Shown in pieces: positions 29,277 through 38,961 of a stretch of 64,000 bases of DNA. Every line of letters begins with the position of its first letter. Within the stretch, counting starts at the first letter, position 1. Made by a program: the position numbers and the translations under genes. The stretch comes from Nocardioides astragali. GTDB lineage: Bacteria > Actinomycetota > Actinomycetes > Propionibacteriales > Nocardioidaceae. The DNA is taken from contig NZ_JAFMZM010000001.1 of NCBI RefSeq assembly GCF_024436375.1, positions 930,001-994,000 of the forward strand, written 5' to 3'. Under the pieces are notes generated by a model. The model did not search any database and was not told the origin of the DNA. It saw only the letters and a program-made list of their open reading frames with translations.

Positions 29277-30451
29277 ATCCCCGACAGCACGTCGACCAGC
29301 GCGGCGATCACCCGGTCGCAGTCGGACGCCTCGAGCTCCTGGTGGAAGGGCAGGCGCAGCAGCCGCGCACTGACGTCGGTCGAGGTCGGACACTCCCCAG
29401 GAGCGGCCGCGAACCGGCGACCGCCGTCGGAGTCGTGCAGTGGCACGTAGTGGAAGGCCGTGGGCACGCCCCTCGCCTTCATCGCCGCGATGACCTCCCC
29501 GCGTCGCTCGGCCTCCGGGAGCAGCACGTGGAAGAGGTGGTAGGCCGGCTCCCGGTCCTCCGGCACGTCGGGCAGCGCGAGCCCGAGGGCGTCCGCGTGC
29601 GGGGACAGACCGGACAGGTAGCGCTCGAAGACCGCGCGCCGGCGCCCCTGGATCACGTCGCGCTCCTCCACCTGCGCCAGCAGGATCGCCGCGAGCGGGT
29701 CGGCGAGGCCGAAGGAGGACCCGGTGTCGCGCCAGGAGTACTTGTCCACCTGTCCCTGCAGGAACGCCTGCCGGTCGGTCCCCTTGTCGTAGTGCACCCA
29801 CGAGCGCGGCACGTCGGCGGGGTCGTTGAGCACGAGGGCGCCGCCCTCGCCGCAGCTGATGTTCTTGGTCTCGTGGAAGCTGAGGGTCGAGAAGCGACCG
29901 AGCGAGCCGAGCGGCTCGCCGCGCCACCGACCGAACAGGCCGTGGGCGTTGTCCTCGACCAGTGCGACGTCAGGACGCTCGGCCAGCGCCTCGCGGATGC
30001 CCGCCACGTCGCACGCGATGCCGGCGTAGTGCACCACCACCACGGCACGGACCGTCGGGCCGTGCACGGGGTCGGCCAGCAGCTCGGCGACGTGGCGCGG
30101 GTCCAGGCCCAGGGTCCGGGGCTCGATGTCGCAGAAGAGCAGCCGGGCACCCTGCCGCACGAACGCGAGCGCGGTGGTGGTGAAGGAGAAGGACGGGACG
30201 ATCACGGTGTCGCCCGGCTGGAGGTCCAGCAGCATCGCGGACAGCTCGAGGGCGGCCGTGCACGACGTGGTGAGGAGCACCTCCGCGGCCCCGGTCTCGG
30301 CCTGCAGCAGCTGGCGCACCTGCCGCGAGTAGGCGCCGTTGGCGGACGCCTGTCCCCTCGTCAGCGAGTCCCGCACGTAGTCCAGCTCTGCAGGCACGAA
30401 CGTCTGCACGTTGAACTCGACCTCGTCGTCCATCTGGTCGTCCATCGGCAC
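29273..30451 (-). CDS. wecE: DegT/WecE-type dTDP-sugar aminotransferase
   Basis: A 392-residue PLP-dependent sugar aminotransferase. The PLP lysine is K196 in HETKNISCGEGG; the TTSCTAALELSAM loop, FSFTTTALAFV and VEDNAHGLFG are classic. The sequence resembles WecE/RffA, which makes dTDP-4-amino-4,6-dideoxygalactose for surface glycans, but the exact sugar is inferred. It is in an operon with the sulfotransferase upstream and the methyltransferase downstream. Gene symbol tentative. Confidence 0.82.
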   Translation of the reverse strand: MPMDDQMDDEVEFNVQTFVPAELDYVRDSLTRGQASANGAYSRQVRQLLQAETGAAEVLLTTSCTAALELSAMLLDLQPGDTVIVPSFSFTTTALAFVRQGARLLFCDIEPRTLGLDPRHVAELLADPVHGPTVRAVVVVHYAGIACDVAGIREALAERPDVALVEDNAHGLFGRWRGEPLGSLGRFSTLSFHETKNISCGEGGALVLNDPADVPRSWVHYDKGTDRQAFLQGQVDKYSWRDTGSSFGLADPLAAILLAQVEERDVIQGRRRAVFERYLSGLSPHADALGLALPDVPEDREPAYHLFHVLLPEAERRGEVIAAMKARGVPTAFHYVPLHDSDGGRRFAAAPGECPTSTDVSARLLRLPFHQELEASDCDRVIAALVDVLSGM

Positions 30452-30468
30452 TTCTCTGGCTCCCCTCG

Positions 30469-31233
30469 TCAGGCTGGCGGTCGCGCGTGGGATCCCCAGG
30501 GGAGGTCCCGGCCGAGGAGGTCGGCCAGCTCGGCGTCCGTCTCGGCGTAGTAGTCACGGAGGCGATCACGCAGGGCAGGCTCCAGCGGGCTCGCCGTGTG
30601 CGCCCGGCTGGCGTTCACGGGAGCGCCCCGCGTCGCGGGCACGTAGGTCGGGTCCAGTCCCAGCCACGCGTACGTCTCGCCGAGCGCCGCCGGGACCGCG
30701 AGCAGGTCCTCCAGGAGCTGGATCCGCACGCGGTCGCCGTGCTCCGCGAGCCAGGGTCGCAGGTGCTCCACGTAGCGGCCGCGCTCGAGGTAGGCGTACG
30801 GGGACACGGAGGCCCCGGTGCCGTCCCAGGGGAGCGGACCGGCCAGGTTGGCCTCGAGGACCTCGTTGAGCGGCCGGCTCTCCATGCCCTCCTCGGTGCT
30901 GAACGACCAGTGCGACACGGCCCGGGCGACGGGATCGCGGAGCTGCACCAGGACCAGGGGGTCGTCCAGCAGCTGTCGGGCGGCGTGGGCCGCGGCGGGG
31001 ACGTCGAGATAGCTCGTCGACTTCTCCCCGAGCAGCTGTCCTGCCCGGGCGTGGGCGAAGTAGGTCGCCCGATACCACTCGACCCCCTTCGCCACGCGGA
31101 CCGGGTCCAGCAGGACCTTGGGCTCCGGCCGTGCCGGCTCGGCCATCGCAACACCGGGGTGCTCGGCGAGCAGCGTGCGGAGGTACGTCGTGCCGCACCG
31201 CTGGGCTCCGGCGACCAGGAAGTGCCCGCTCAC
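30469..31233 (-). CDS. PAPS-dependent sulfotransferase
   Basis: A 254-residue sulfotransferase. The PAPS 5'-phosphosulfate loop GAQRCGTTYL is at residues 8-17, and the 3'-phosphate site near RDPVARAVSHWSF has the usual Arg and Ser. Such enzymes add sulfate to glycans or lipids; within this cluster a surface glycan or glycolipid is the natural target. The start overlaps the stop of the GT2 gene by four bases. Confidence 0.85.
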   Translation of the reverse strand: MSGHFLVAGAQRCGTTYLRTLLAEHPGVAMAEPARPEPKVLLDPVRVAKGVEWYRATYFAHARAGQLLGEKSTSYLDVPAAAHAARQLLDDPLVLVQLRDPVARAVSHWSFSTEEGMESRPLNEVLEANLAGPLPWDGTGASVSPYAYLERGRYVEHLRPWLAEHGDRVRIQLLEDLLAVPAALGETYAWLGLDPTYVPATRGAPVNASRAHTASPLEPALRDRLRDYYAETDAELADLLGRDLPWGSHARPPA

Positions 31234-32225
31234 CCGGGCTGCTCCGCCGGCCCGCGCACGAGCTCAGCCACGTGCGAGGTGACGGGGTCGCTGACCGCGT
31301 TGAGGGTGCGTACGACGTACTCGCCCACGATGGAGAGCAGCGCGATGGTGAACCCGCTGAACATCGAGAGCAGCACCATGACGCTGGTCCACCCGGGCAC
31401 CCTGGTGTCGGTCATCAGGCGGGAGGCCACGAGGTACACGCCGAAGAGGAAGCTGAGTCCGGCCAGGAGGAAGCCGAGCAGCGAGCCCAGCCTGAGAGGG
31501 AAGGACGAGTAGCTGAAGAGGATGGTCATCACCAGGCGGACGATGCGCACCAGGTTGTAGTTGCTGGCCCCCACGGGCCGCGGGTCGTGGCGGACGTCGA
31601 CGTTGGCCCGCTGCGAGGAGTACATCAGCGCCTGACCGGTGATGTAGGGGTGCGCCGTGCGCGAGGCGACGATCCGTGCAACCACGTCGCGGCGCAGGAT
31701 GCGGAAGTTGGAGACGGTGAGGTTGGCGGGCTGGCCGAAGACCCGGCGGTTGATCAGCGCGATCACCCTGCTCCCCAGTCGCCGGTAGCCCGCGGCCTGC
31801 TTGGTCTCGAAGCGCCCGAAGACGACGTCGTGCCCCTCCATCGCGCGCTCGATCAGCAGCAGGACCTGGTCGGGAGGGTTCTGCAGGTCGTCGTCCATGG
31901 TGATGACGTAGTCGCCCGTCGACTCCCGCATGCCCGCGACGTTGGCGTGGTGCTGGCCGTAGTTGGTGAGCAGGTCGATCGCCACGACGCCCGGGGTGGT
32001 GCGGGCCCTCTCCGAGATCACCGCCCAGCTCCCGTCCTGGCTGCCGTCGTTCACCAGGATCAGCTCGTGGCGCAGCCCGGCGTCACGGAGCACGGCGAGG
32101 GTCCGGTCGATCGTGGTGCCGATGATGGGTTCGCTGTTGAACACCGGGATCACCACGGAGTAGGTGAAGTCGCGTGGATCGGCCGGACCGTTGCCCGGGG
32201 ACGGCCCGGTCGGGGCGGTGCTCAT
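31230..32225 (-). CDS. GT2 polyprenyl-phosphate glycosyltransferase
   Basis: A 331-residue membrane glycosyltransferase. The GT-A domain has VVIPVFNSEPIIG, LVNDGSQDGSW and the metal site MDDDLQNPPDQ; two C-terminal helices (about 235-258 and 270-295) anchor it. This is the ArnC/GtrB/DPM1-like type that moves a sugar from a nucleotide donor to undecaprenyl phosphate. It probably supplies donors to the multi-spanning protein encoded upstream. Confidence 0.87.
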   Translation of the reverse strand: MSTAPTGPSPGNGPADPRDFTYSVVIPVFNSEPIIGTTIDRTLAVLRDAGLRHELILVNDGSQDGSWAVISERARTTPGVVAIDLLTNYGQHHANVAGMRESTGDYVITMDDDLQNPPDQVLLLIERAMEGHDVVFGRFETKQAAGYRRLGSRVIALINRRVFGQPANLTVSNFRILRRDVVARIVASRTAHPYITGQALMYSSQRANVDVRHDPRPVGASNYNLVRIVRLVMTILFSYSSFPLRLGSLLGFLLAGLSFLFGVYLVASRLMTDTRVPGWTSVMVLLSMFSGFTIALLSIVGEYVVRTLNAVSDPVTSHVAELVRGPAEQPG

Positions 32226-32265
32226 GGCTGGATCGTGTCACAGCCCGCGGTGGGGGTCGTACGGG

Positions 32266-33756
32266 TCAGCCGGCGACGGCGTCCTCGAGCCTCCTCACGG
32301 TGGCCGGGTCGAGGTCGCGGTCGACGAACCAGTACCACCCCGTGGTCGTGCCGATCTCGACGTAGTGGGCGTCCAGGGTCGGCATCAGCCAGTCGTAGCG
32401 CGCGCCCCCGCCGACCGCCACGATGGTGGGCCGCGTCCGGGAGACCCAGTCGGCATAGCCGGCCAGGCCGCCGGGCCAGGTGTCGTCGACGTACGTCTCG
32501 AGGCCGAGGCGGAACATCTGGTGCGGGGTGGGGTTGACCAGGTGGGCCAGGACCAGGGGCTGCGGTGCCTCGATCGACACCATGGTCGCGTCCGGCAGGA
32601 TGTCGAGGACCTGTGCGACTTCGGCCCGCTGCGCGCGCAGGACCGGATCGTGGTCGTCGAGCGAGTAGCCGAGCCCGCCCGCCAGGAGTCCCAGGCAGGC
32701 CACGGCCGCCACCCCTGCCCCGGCGCGGCGGGGCAGCGCGTGGAGCACGAGGGCGAGGACGCACGCCAGCCCGAGCGCGGCGAACGGCGCCAGCACGAGC
32801 GCGTCCGCCCAGCCGTTGAAGGTCCGCCAGCTCCAGGCCAGTCCGGCGAGCTCGCCGGCCACCGCCGCCACCAGGGCGACGTCCCCGGCGCGCTGGGGAT
32901 CGGGGGTACGCCGCCGGGCGAGGCGCCACGCCGACGGCAGCGTGGCGATGGGGAGTGCCACCAGTCCGACGGCGAACGGGTAGGTGGCGAAGTCGTACGC
33001 CTCCCGCAGCGCCTCCCACACCGCCTCCGGGTCGTCGTCGAAGCCCGGTTGGTAGGTGGCGGTCAGGTGGATCCGGATGAAGCCGTCCAGGGCCTCCGGC
33101 AGGGCGCCCGCGATCGCGAAGCCGGCGACGAAGACGAGGGTCGTCACCGCGCCCGCCACGGCGACCCTGAGCAGGGCGAGGACACGACGTCCCGGGGTCA
33201 GCAGCGCCGCGACCGCCACCGTGGCGGCACCAGGGAGGAACACCGGTTGCCAGGTCAACGTGGCCAGGGCGAGGCAGGCGCCCGCCCAGCCCCACCGGCC
33301 CCGCGCCGCGGCGACCAGCGTCAGGATGAGGAACAGCATCATGGTGGTCTTGTCGCGCGGGCCGCCCACGGCGTAGAGGACGAACGGCGGCATCATGGCC
33401 ACGAAGAGCGCTGTCGCCGCGCCGACCGGGCGGGATCCGAAGACCTCGCGGCCCAGGACGTACGTGGCCCAGACGGCCGCCACCGAGACGAGCAGGAGCA
33501 GCGCCCGCATGGCGAACAGGTCGTCCAGGCCGAGGAGATCCCCGACCCAGGCGCCGGCCCCGGGCACCAGGTGGGCGAGCGGGCCCGAGCGGTTCATCAC
33601 GCCGACGTAGGGCGGGACCCCGTCGGCCACCTGCTGCCCCGCGTAGGCGTAGAGCGCCAGGTCGCGGCTCAGCACGGCGTCGAAGCCGCGCAGGAGGAAG
33701 ACGACGCACGCCACGAGCGCCACGGCCGGTCCGAGGGGATCGAGGCGTCGCATCAC
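32266..33756 (-). CDS. Polytopic membrane glycosyltransferase (GT39/GT83-like)
   Basis: A 496-residue membrane protein with about ten helices. The first external loop has SRDLALYAYAGQQVADGVPP, with the acidic motif expected of GT-C enzymes that use polyprenyl-phosphate sugars; GGPRDKTTMMLFL is another conserved loop. The last 100 residues are a soluble domain. It is first in the leftward cluster, 40 bases before the GT2 gene. Acceptor unknown. Confidence 0.7.
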   Translation of the reverse strand: MMRRLDPLGPAVALVACVVFLLRGFDAVLSRDLALYAYAGQQVADGVPPYVGVMNRSGPLAHLVPGAGAWVGDLLGLDDLFAMRALLLLVSVAAVWATYVLGREVFGSRPVGAATALFVAMMPPFVLYAVGGPRDKTTMMLFLILTLVAAARGRWGWAGACLALATLTWQPVFLPGAATVAVAALLTPGRRVLALLRVAVAGAVTTLVFVAGFAIAGALPEALDGFIRIHLTATYQPGFDDDPEAVWEALREAYDFATYPFAVGLVALPIATLPSAWRLARRRTPDPQRAGDVALVAAVAGELAGLAWSWRTFNGWADALVLAPFAALGLACVLALVLHALPRRAGAGVAAVACLGLLAGGLGYSLDDHDPVLRAQRAEVAQVLDILPDATMVSIEAPQPLVLAHLVNPTPHQMFRLGLETYVDDTWPGGLAGYADWVSRTRPTIVAVGGGARYDWLMPTLDAHYVEIGTTTGWYWFVDRDLDPATVRRLEDAVAG

Positions 33757-33794
33757 GCAGCGAGCCTAGGCAACGACGGCGCGGGCCCGGGGGT

Positions 33795-33824
33795 GGGCCG
33801 GGGACGGGCCGGGGACGGGCCGGG
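33795..33824. repeat. Short tandem repeat upstream of murI
   Basis: The 11-base unit GGGCCGGGGAC is repeated twice and continues for eight more bases, in the 156-base gap between the divergent membrane glycosyltransferase and murI genes. It may be a slippage-prone tract; no regulatory role is evident. Confidence 0.6.
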
Positions 33825-33912
33825 CCGCAGGACGACCGTCGCGCGGACATGTGACGGGGGCGACGCCGCCGGGCGCGTGCCATCCGTGGCCCCGACCGCC
33901 TAGCCTTTGGGC

Positions 33913-34737
33913 GTGCCGACCCCGCTGCCACCGACGACCGCCGACGCTCCGATCGGCATCTTCGACTCCGGGTTCGGCGGCCTGACGGTCGCCCGCTCGG
34001 TGATCGACCAGCTGCCGCACGAGTCGGTGGTCTACCTCGGCGACACGGCCCGCCAGCCCTACGGCCAGAAGCCGATCGGCGAGGTCCGCGAATACGCGCT
34101 CGAGTGCCTCGACCACCTCTACGACCAGGGCGTCAAGGCGCTGGTCATCGCGTGCAACTCCGCGAGCGCCGCGATGCTGCGCGACGCCCGCGAGCGCTAC
34201 GACGTACCCGTCGTCGAGGTGATCCTCCCCGCCGCGCGCCGGGCCGCGGCCGCGACGCGCAACCAGCGGGTCGGCGTCATCTGCACCCGGGCCACCGCCA
34301 GCTCGATGGCGTACGACGACGCGTTCGCCGCCGCACCGCACCTCGAGCTGCACATCCGGGCCTGCCCGGGCTTCGTCGACTTCGTCGAGCAGGGCGTCAC
34401 CGGTGGTGAGGAGCTGCTCGCCGCCGCCCACGACTACCTCGACCCGCTGGCCGCGGCGGGCGTCGACACGCTGATCCTCGGGTGCACCCACTACCCGCTG
34501 CTGACCGGCGTCATCTCCTACGTCATGGGTGACCAGGTCACCCTGGTGAGCTCGGCGGAGGAGTGCGCCAAGGACGTCTACAAGATGTTGGCGAGCACCG
34601 GGCTGATGCGCGAGGGCGGCGAGCCCGACTACACGTTCTCGACCACCGGCAGCCCCGAGGACTTCGCGACCATCGGTCGGCGCTTCCTCGGCTCCGAGCT
34701 GCTGGGAGCGAGCCAGTTCGCCGGGGGGCTGCGGTGA
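33913..34737 (+). CDS. murI: Glutamate racemase
   Basis: A 274-residue cofactor-independent racemase that makes D-glutamate for peptidoglycan. The catalytic Cys pair is C81 (IACNSASA) and C191 (LGCTHYPLL); the opening [14 protein letters not shown] and [11 protein letters not shown] are classic. The GTG at 33913 is favoured; a TTG two codons earlier is possible. It is coupled to the metallo-hydrolase gene by a GTGA overlap. Confidence 0.96.
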   Translation: MPTPLPPTTADAPIGIFDSGFGGLTVARSVIDQLPHESVVYLGDTARQPYGQKPIGEVREYALECLDHLYDQGVKALVIACNSASAAMLRDARERYDVPVVEVILPAARRAAAATRNQRVGVICTRATASSMAYDDAFAAAPHLELHIRACPGFVDFVEQGVTGGEELLAAAHDYLDPLAAAGVDTLILGCTHYPLLTGVISYVMGDQVTLVSSAEECAKDVYKMLASTGLMREGGEPDYTFSTTGSPEDFATIGRRFLGSELLGASQFAGGLR

Positions 34738-35531
34738 ACCACCCGATGAGGCTGACGATCGTCGGCTGCTCGGGCTCCTACCCCGGGCCGGAGTCCCCGG
34801 CGAGCTGCTACCTCCTCGAGGCGGACCACGACGGACGCACCTGGCGGATCCTGCTCGACCTCGGCAACGGCGCGCTGGGCCAGCTGCACCGCTACGCCGA
34901 CCCACTGGGCATCGACGCGGTCTTCATCAGCCACCTGCACGCCGACCACTGCCTCGACCTCTGCGGCTACTACGTGATGCGCAAGTACCACCCCGCCGGG
35001 CCGCGACCGCGGATCCCCGTGTGGGGCCCGGTGGGGACGGCCGAGCGGATGGCGCGCGCCTACGACCTGCCCGCCGACCCCGGCATGACCGAGGAGTTCG
35101 CCTTCCACGAGTACGACAGCCACGAGTACGACGGCGGGGAGCAGGGCGTCCCGATCGACGTGGGCCCGTTCCGGGTGCAGGCCACCCCCGTCGTGCACCC
35201 GGTCGCGGCGTTCGCGCTCACGGTCACCGCCGGAGGCCGCACGCTGGTCTACTCCGGCGACACCGGCCCCTGCCCGGCCCTCGACGAGGCCGCGGCCGGC
35301 GCCCACCTGCTGCTGGCCGAGGCGTCCTTCCAGAGCGCCGCCGACAACCCGCCCGACCTGCACCTGACCGGCGCCGACTGCGGACGTACGGCCTCCAAGG
35401 CGGGCGTCGAGCGGCTCGTGCTCACCCACGTCCCGCCGTGGTACGACGCGGCGGTCGCCGAGGCTGAGGCCCGCGCCGAGTGGTCGGGACCGGTCGAGCT
35501 CGCCCGCGCCGGGACGACGTACGAGGTCTGA
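34734..35531 (+). CDS. MBL-fold metallo-hydrolase
   Basis: A 265-residue metallo-beta-lactamase-fold hydrolase. The zinc motif [10 protein letters not shown] (HxHxDH) and later [21 protein letters not shown] and LVLTHVPPW mark an RNase Z/phosphodiesterase-like branch. The start is the GTG overlapping the murI stop, preceded by a run of six G that can serve as ribosome site; the ATG at 34746 is the alternative. The murI-MBL-rph-rdgB order is widespread in actinobacteria, though here a two-component system is inserted. Confidence 0.85.
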   Translation: MNHPMRLTIVGCSGSYPGPESPASCYLLEADHDGRTWRILLDLGNGALGQLHRYADPLGIDAVFISHLHADHCLDLCGYYVMRKYHPAGPRPRIPVWGPVGTAERMARAYDLPADPGMTEEFAFHEYDSHEYDGGEQGVPIDVGPFRVQATPVVHPVAAFALTVTAGGRTLVYSGDTGPCPALDEAAAGAHLLLAEASFQSAADNPPDLHLTGADCGRTASKAGVERLVLTHVPPWYDAAVAEAEARAEWSGPVELARAGTTYEV

Positions 35532-35546
35532 CGCTCAGGCCAGGGC

Positions 35547-36215
35547 TCAGACCAGGCCCGCGTCGTGCACGACCATGGCCACCTGCACCCGGTTGGTGGA
35601 GTCGAGCTTGGTCAGCAGCCGGGACACGTGGGACTTCACGGTCGGGATCGAGAGGTAGAGCTCCGAGGCGATCTCGGAGTTGCTGAGCCCCCGGCCCACG
35701 CACACGGCGACCTCGAGCTCGCGCTCGGTGAGGACCCCCAGCCGGTCGGCCGCGGTGGAGGAGCGGTCCGTCGGCATGGTGCTGCGCAGCCGTGAGACCA
35801 GGCTGCGCGTCGCGGACGGCGACAGCATCGCGTCGCCCGCCGCCACCGTCCGGATCGCGTTGACGATGTCGCCCGGCGGGGTGTCCTTGAGCAGGAACCC
35901 GTCCGCACCGGCGGCGATCGCCCGCAGCACGTGGTCGTCGGCGTCGAACGTGGTGAGCACCACGACCGCCGGCGGTGCGGCGGACTGGTGGAGCACGTGG
36001 GTCGTCTCGAGCCCGTCCATCACCGGCATCCGGATGTCCATCAGCACGACGTCGGGCTCGAGCTCGGTGACCAGCGCCAGGCCGGCCTCGCCGTTGCCGG
36101 CCTCGCCGACCACCTCGATGTCGCTCTGGCCGCCCAGCATGAGCGACAGGGCAGACCGGACCAATGGGTCGTCGTCGACCAGCAGGACCCGGATCACGCT
36201 GTCCACGGTAGCCAT
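35547..36215 (-). CDS. NarL/FixJ-family response regulator
   Basis: A 222-residue regulator. The receiver domain has the acidic pocket DDD at residues 14-16, the phosphoacceptor D60 (VVLMDIRMPVMDG) and a conserved Lys in LLKDTPPG. The LuxR HTH is at about 155-215 (LTERELEVAVCVGRGLSNSE, then PTVKSHVSRLLTKL). Its start lies inside the end of the kinase gene, so both are translated together. Target genes are unknown. Confidence 0.92.
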   Translation of the reverse strand: MATVDSVIRVLLVDDDPLVRSALSLMLGGQSDIEVVGEAGNGEAGLALVTELEPDVVLMDIRMPVMDGLETTHVLHQSAAPPAVVVLTTFDADDHVLRAIAAGADGFLLKDTPPGDIVNAIRTVAAGDAMLSPSATRSLVSRLRSTMPTDRSSTAADRLGVLTERELEVAVCVGRGLSNSEIASELYLSIPTVKSHVSRLLTKLDSTNRVQVAMVVHDAGLV

Positions 36216-37357
36216 GCCTCCAGCACGAACTTCGAGTTCTCGGTGCGCTGGTGGAGCCGCCCGCCGCGCAGCTCGGTGCGCTCGCGCAGTCCGACCAGGC
36301 CGAGCCCGGCACCCGGCGCGCCCGTCGTCCGGTCGCCCAGCGGGTTGGCCAGCACCACCGTGATGCCCGACTCGGGGTCACCCGCGGAGCGGATCTCGAC
36401 CACCGAACCGGGGGCGTGCTTGCGCACGTTGGTGATGCCCTCCTGGACGATCCGGTAGACGGTGCGGCCGGTGGCGTGCGGCACCGGGGTCGTGTCGTCG
36501 ACCTCGTCGGAGAAGTCGATGTCGAGGCCGAGGGTCCGCGCCTCCTCGACGAGGGCGGGGATGTCGTCGTACGTCGGCTGCGGTCGTGCCGTGACCGGTC
36601 CGGGGTCGTCCTCGCGGAGCACGCCGAGCACGTCGCGCAGCTCGTGCAGCGCGTCGTTGGCCTGCCCTTGGATCTGGCCCAGCCCCTCGCGCAGCCGGTC
36701 GCCGTCGAGGTCGTCGCGGAACGCCAGGGCCCCCGCCTGCATGGAGACCTGGGTGATCCGGTGGGCGAGCACGTCGTGCATCTCGCGCGCGATCCTGGCC
36801 CGCTCGGTGGACCGGGCCTGCGCGACCCGCAGCTCCTGCTCCCGCTCGGCCCGCTCGGCCCGGGTGCGCAGGTTCCACATGATCTCGCGGCGCGAGCCGA
36901 TGTAGAGGCCCCAGCCCATCATCCCGGTGTTGACCGCGACGTTGACCAGCGTGGTGATCACCGGGTCGTTGTCCACGAAGGGCGCGATGGTCGTGTAGGT
37001 CTGGGCGGCCACGAGGTTCGCGACGCCGACGAGCAGGACCTCCCAGGTGACCCGGCGGGTCGCCACGGACACGGCGGCCAAGGTGGCTGGGCCGGCCGCG
37101 ATGCCCGACAACGCACTCATCGCCGCGACCGCCAGCGCGATCCGCACGGGCGCCCGGCGACGGAAGAAGACGAGCACGTAGGCGGCGGCGCCCAGCACGA
37201 GCTCGGCGGTGAAGAGGAGGGGATAGTCGCGACGCTCGATGCCGGCGACCGACTCCCAGACCCCCACCGAGATCACCAGGCAGAGCGCGTAGCGCCATGC
37301 GTGGGAGACCCAGGTCAGCTCGGGCTGGGTCTCGGAGAGGGTGGGACGGGTCTCCAC
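36194..37357 (-). CDS. DesK-type sensor histidine kinase
   Basis: A 387-residue membrane kinase. The first 160 residues hold about five helices with little outside the membrane, so it probably senses within the bilayer. The HisKA_3 box ERARIAREMHDVLAH has the phosphoacceptor H194. The ATPase part has an N-box (GITNVRKHAPGS) and GLGLVGLRERTE. It pairs with the response regulator (22-base overlap) and is divergent from rph. Confidence 0.92.
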   Translation of the reverse strand: METRPTLSETQPELTWVSHAWRYALCLVISVGVWESVAGIERRDYPLLFTAELVLGAAAYVLVFFRRRAPVRIALAVAAMSALSGIAAGPATLAAVSVATRRVTWEVLLVGVANLVAAQTYTTIAPFVDNDPVITTLVNVAVNTGMMGWGLYIGSRREIMWNLRTRAERAEREQELRVAQARSTERARIAREMHDVLAHRITQVSMQAGALAFRDDLDGDRLREGLGQIQGQANDALHELRDVLGVLREDDPGPVTARPQPTYDDIPALVEEARTLGLDIDFSDEVDDTTPVPHATGRTVYRIVQEGITNVRKHAPGSVVEIRSAGDPESGITVVLANPLGDRTTGAPGAGLGLVGLRERTELRGGRLHQRTENSKFVLEAWLPWTA

Positions 37358-37591
37358 GGCGTTCAGGGTAAGCGACCGGAATACCTACTTTGGTCGCAGT
37401 CGGGACCGCCTCACGGCCGATGTGGCCGCCGTACGAGCCCTCCACCCTTGTCCTACCACCGCGCGGAGGGAGCTGCGCGGCGTCGGGGCCGCGCAACCGG
37501 TCCCCACGGGGGAGGGGCCTGCTGCCGGGTCCGGTGGCTCACGGGGGTGACCGGACCCGGCCTCGCCCCGCCGGGGCTCTAGGGTCGTGCC

Positions 37592-38332
37592 ATGACTTCC
37601 GCCCCCCGCGCCACGTCCCGAGAAGACGGCCGCGCCGACGACGAGCTCCGCCCGATCACCATCACCCGCAACTGGCTCGACCACGCTGCCGGGTCCGTCC
37701 TGATCGAGTTCGGCGGCACCAGGGTCCTCTGCGCCGCGTCGGCCTCAGAGGGCGTGCCGCGGTGGCGCAAGGGGTCGGGACTGGGCTGGGTCACGGCGGA
37801 GTACGCGATGCTGCCCGCCTCGACCAACACCCGCTCCGACCGCGAGTCGGTCAAGGGCAGGATCGGTGGGCGCACCCACGAGATCTCGCGCCTCATCGGC
37901 CGCTCCCTGCGGGCCGTCATCGACTACCGGGCTCTCGGCGAGAACACCATCGTGCTCGACTGCGACGTGCTGCAGGCCGACGGCGGCACCCGGACCGCAG
38001 CGATCACCGGCGCGTACGTCGCCCTCGCCGACGCCGTCGCGCACCTGCGGGCCAACGGCGCCTTGAGCGGTGAGCCGCTCACCGGCTCGGTCGCCGCGGT
38101 CAGCGTCGGCATCATCGACGGCGCTCCGCGGCTCGACCTGCCCTACGTCGAGGACGTCCGCGCCGAGACCGACATGAACGTGGTGATGACGGGGGACGGG
38201 AAGTTCGTCGAGGTGCAGGGGACCGCCGAGGGCGCGGCCTTCGACCGCGCCGAGCTCGACGCGCTGCTCGAGCTGGCCGAGAAGGGCTGCGCCGACCTGA
38301 CGCGTCTCCAGCGCGAAGCGCTTGCCACATGA
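37592..38332 (+). CDS. rph: Ribonuclease PH
   Basis: A 246-residue phosphorolytic 3' exonuclease that trims tRNA precursors. RNase PH marks are [17 protein letters not shown], the [14 protein letters not shown] stretch and [22 protein letters not shown] 234-base region separates it from the divergent kinase. It is coupled to rdgB by an ATGA overlap. Confidence 0.96.
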   Translation: MTSAPRATSREDGRADDELRPITITRNWLDHAAGSVLIEFGGTRVLCAASASEGVPRWRKGSGLGWVTAEYAMLPASTNTRSDRESVKGRIGGRTHEISRLIGRSLRAVIDYRALGENTIVLDCDVLQADGGTRTAAITGAYVALADAVAHLRANGALSGEPLTGSVAAVSVGIIDGAPRLDLPYVEDVRAETDMNVVMTGDGKFVEVQGTAEGAAFDRAELDALLELAEKGCADLTRLQREALAT

Positions 38333-38961
38333 GGGTCTTCCTCGCCTCGCGCAACACCAAGAAGATCCTCGAGATGCAGCGGATCCTGGCCGAGCACGTC
38401 CCCGACGTCGAGGTCCTGGGCATCACCGACGTGGACGGCTACGACGAGCCGGTCGAGGACCAGCCCACCTTCGCCGGCAACGCGCTGCTCAAGGCCCGCG
38501 CCGGGGTGGCGGCGACCGGACTGCCGTCCATAGCCGACGACAGCGGACTCTGCGTCGACGCGCTCAACGGCATGCCGGGCGTGCTGTCGGCGCGGTGGGC
38601 AGGCCAGCGGCTCGGTGACAAGGAGCTGGCCGACGCCCGCAACAACGAGCTGCTGCTGGAGCAGCTCCGCGACGTGCCGGACGAGAGGCGCGGCGCCCAC
38701 TTCGCGTGCGCGGTCGCATGGGTGCGGCCCGACGGGAGCGAGCGCGTCGTCGAGGGCCGGATGGACGGACGGATCGTCCGCGAGCAGCGGGGGAGCGGCG
38801 GCTTCGGCTACGACGTGGTCTTCGTCGCGCGCGAGCACGACGCGGAGGGACTCACCTCGGCCGAGCTCGAGCCGGGGGAGAAGGACCGGATCTCCCACCG
38901 CGGCCGGGCGCTGCGCGAGCTCGCGCCGTACGTGGCGGCCGACCTCACGTCAGCCGACTGA
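38329..38961 (+). CDS. rdgB: XTP/dITP diphosphatase (Ham1)
   Basis: A 210-residue nucleotide sanitising enzyme that removes dITP and XTP. Key features: [37 protein letters not shown] and [10 protein letters not shown], with [11 protein letters not shown] near the end. It overlaps rph by four bases and the convergent transporter gene by 12. Confidence 0.95.
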   Translation: MRVFLASRNTKKILEMQRILAEHVPDVEVLGITDVDGYDEPVEDQPTFAGNALLKARAGVAATGLPSIADDSGLCVDALNGMPGVLSARWAGQRLGDKELADARNNELLLEQLRDVPDERRGAHFACAVAWVRPDGSERVVEGRMDGRIVREQRGSGGFGYDVVFVAREHDAEGLTSAELEPGEKDRISHRGRALRELAPYVAADLTSAD

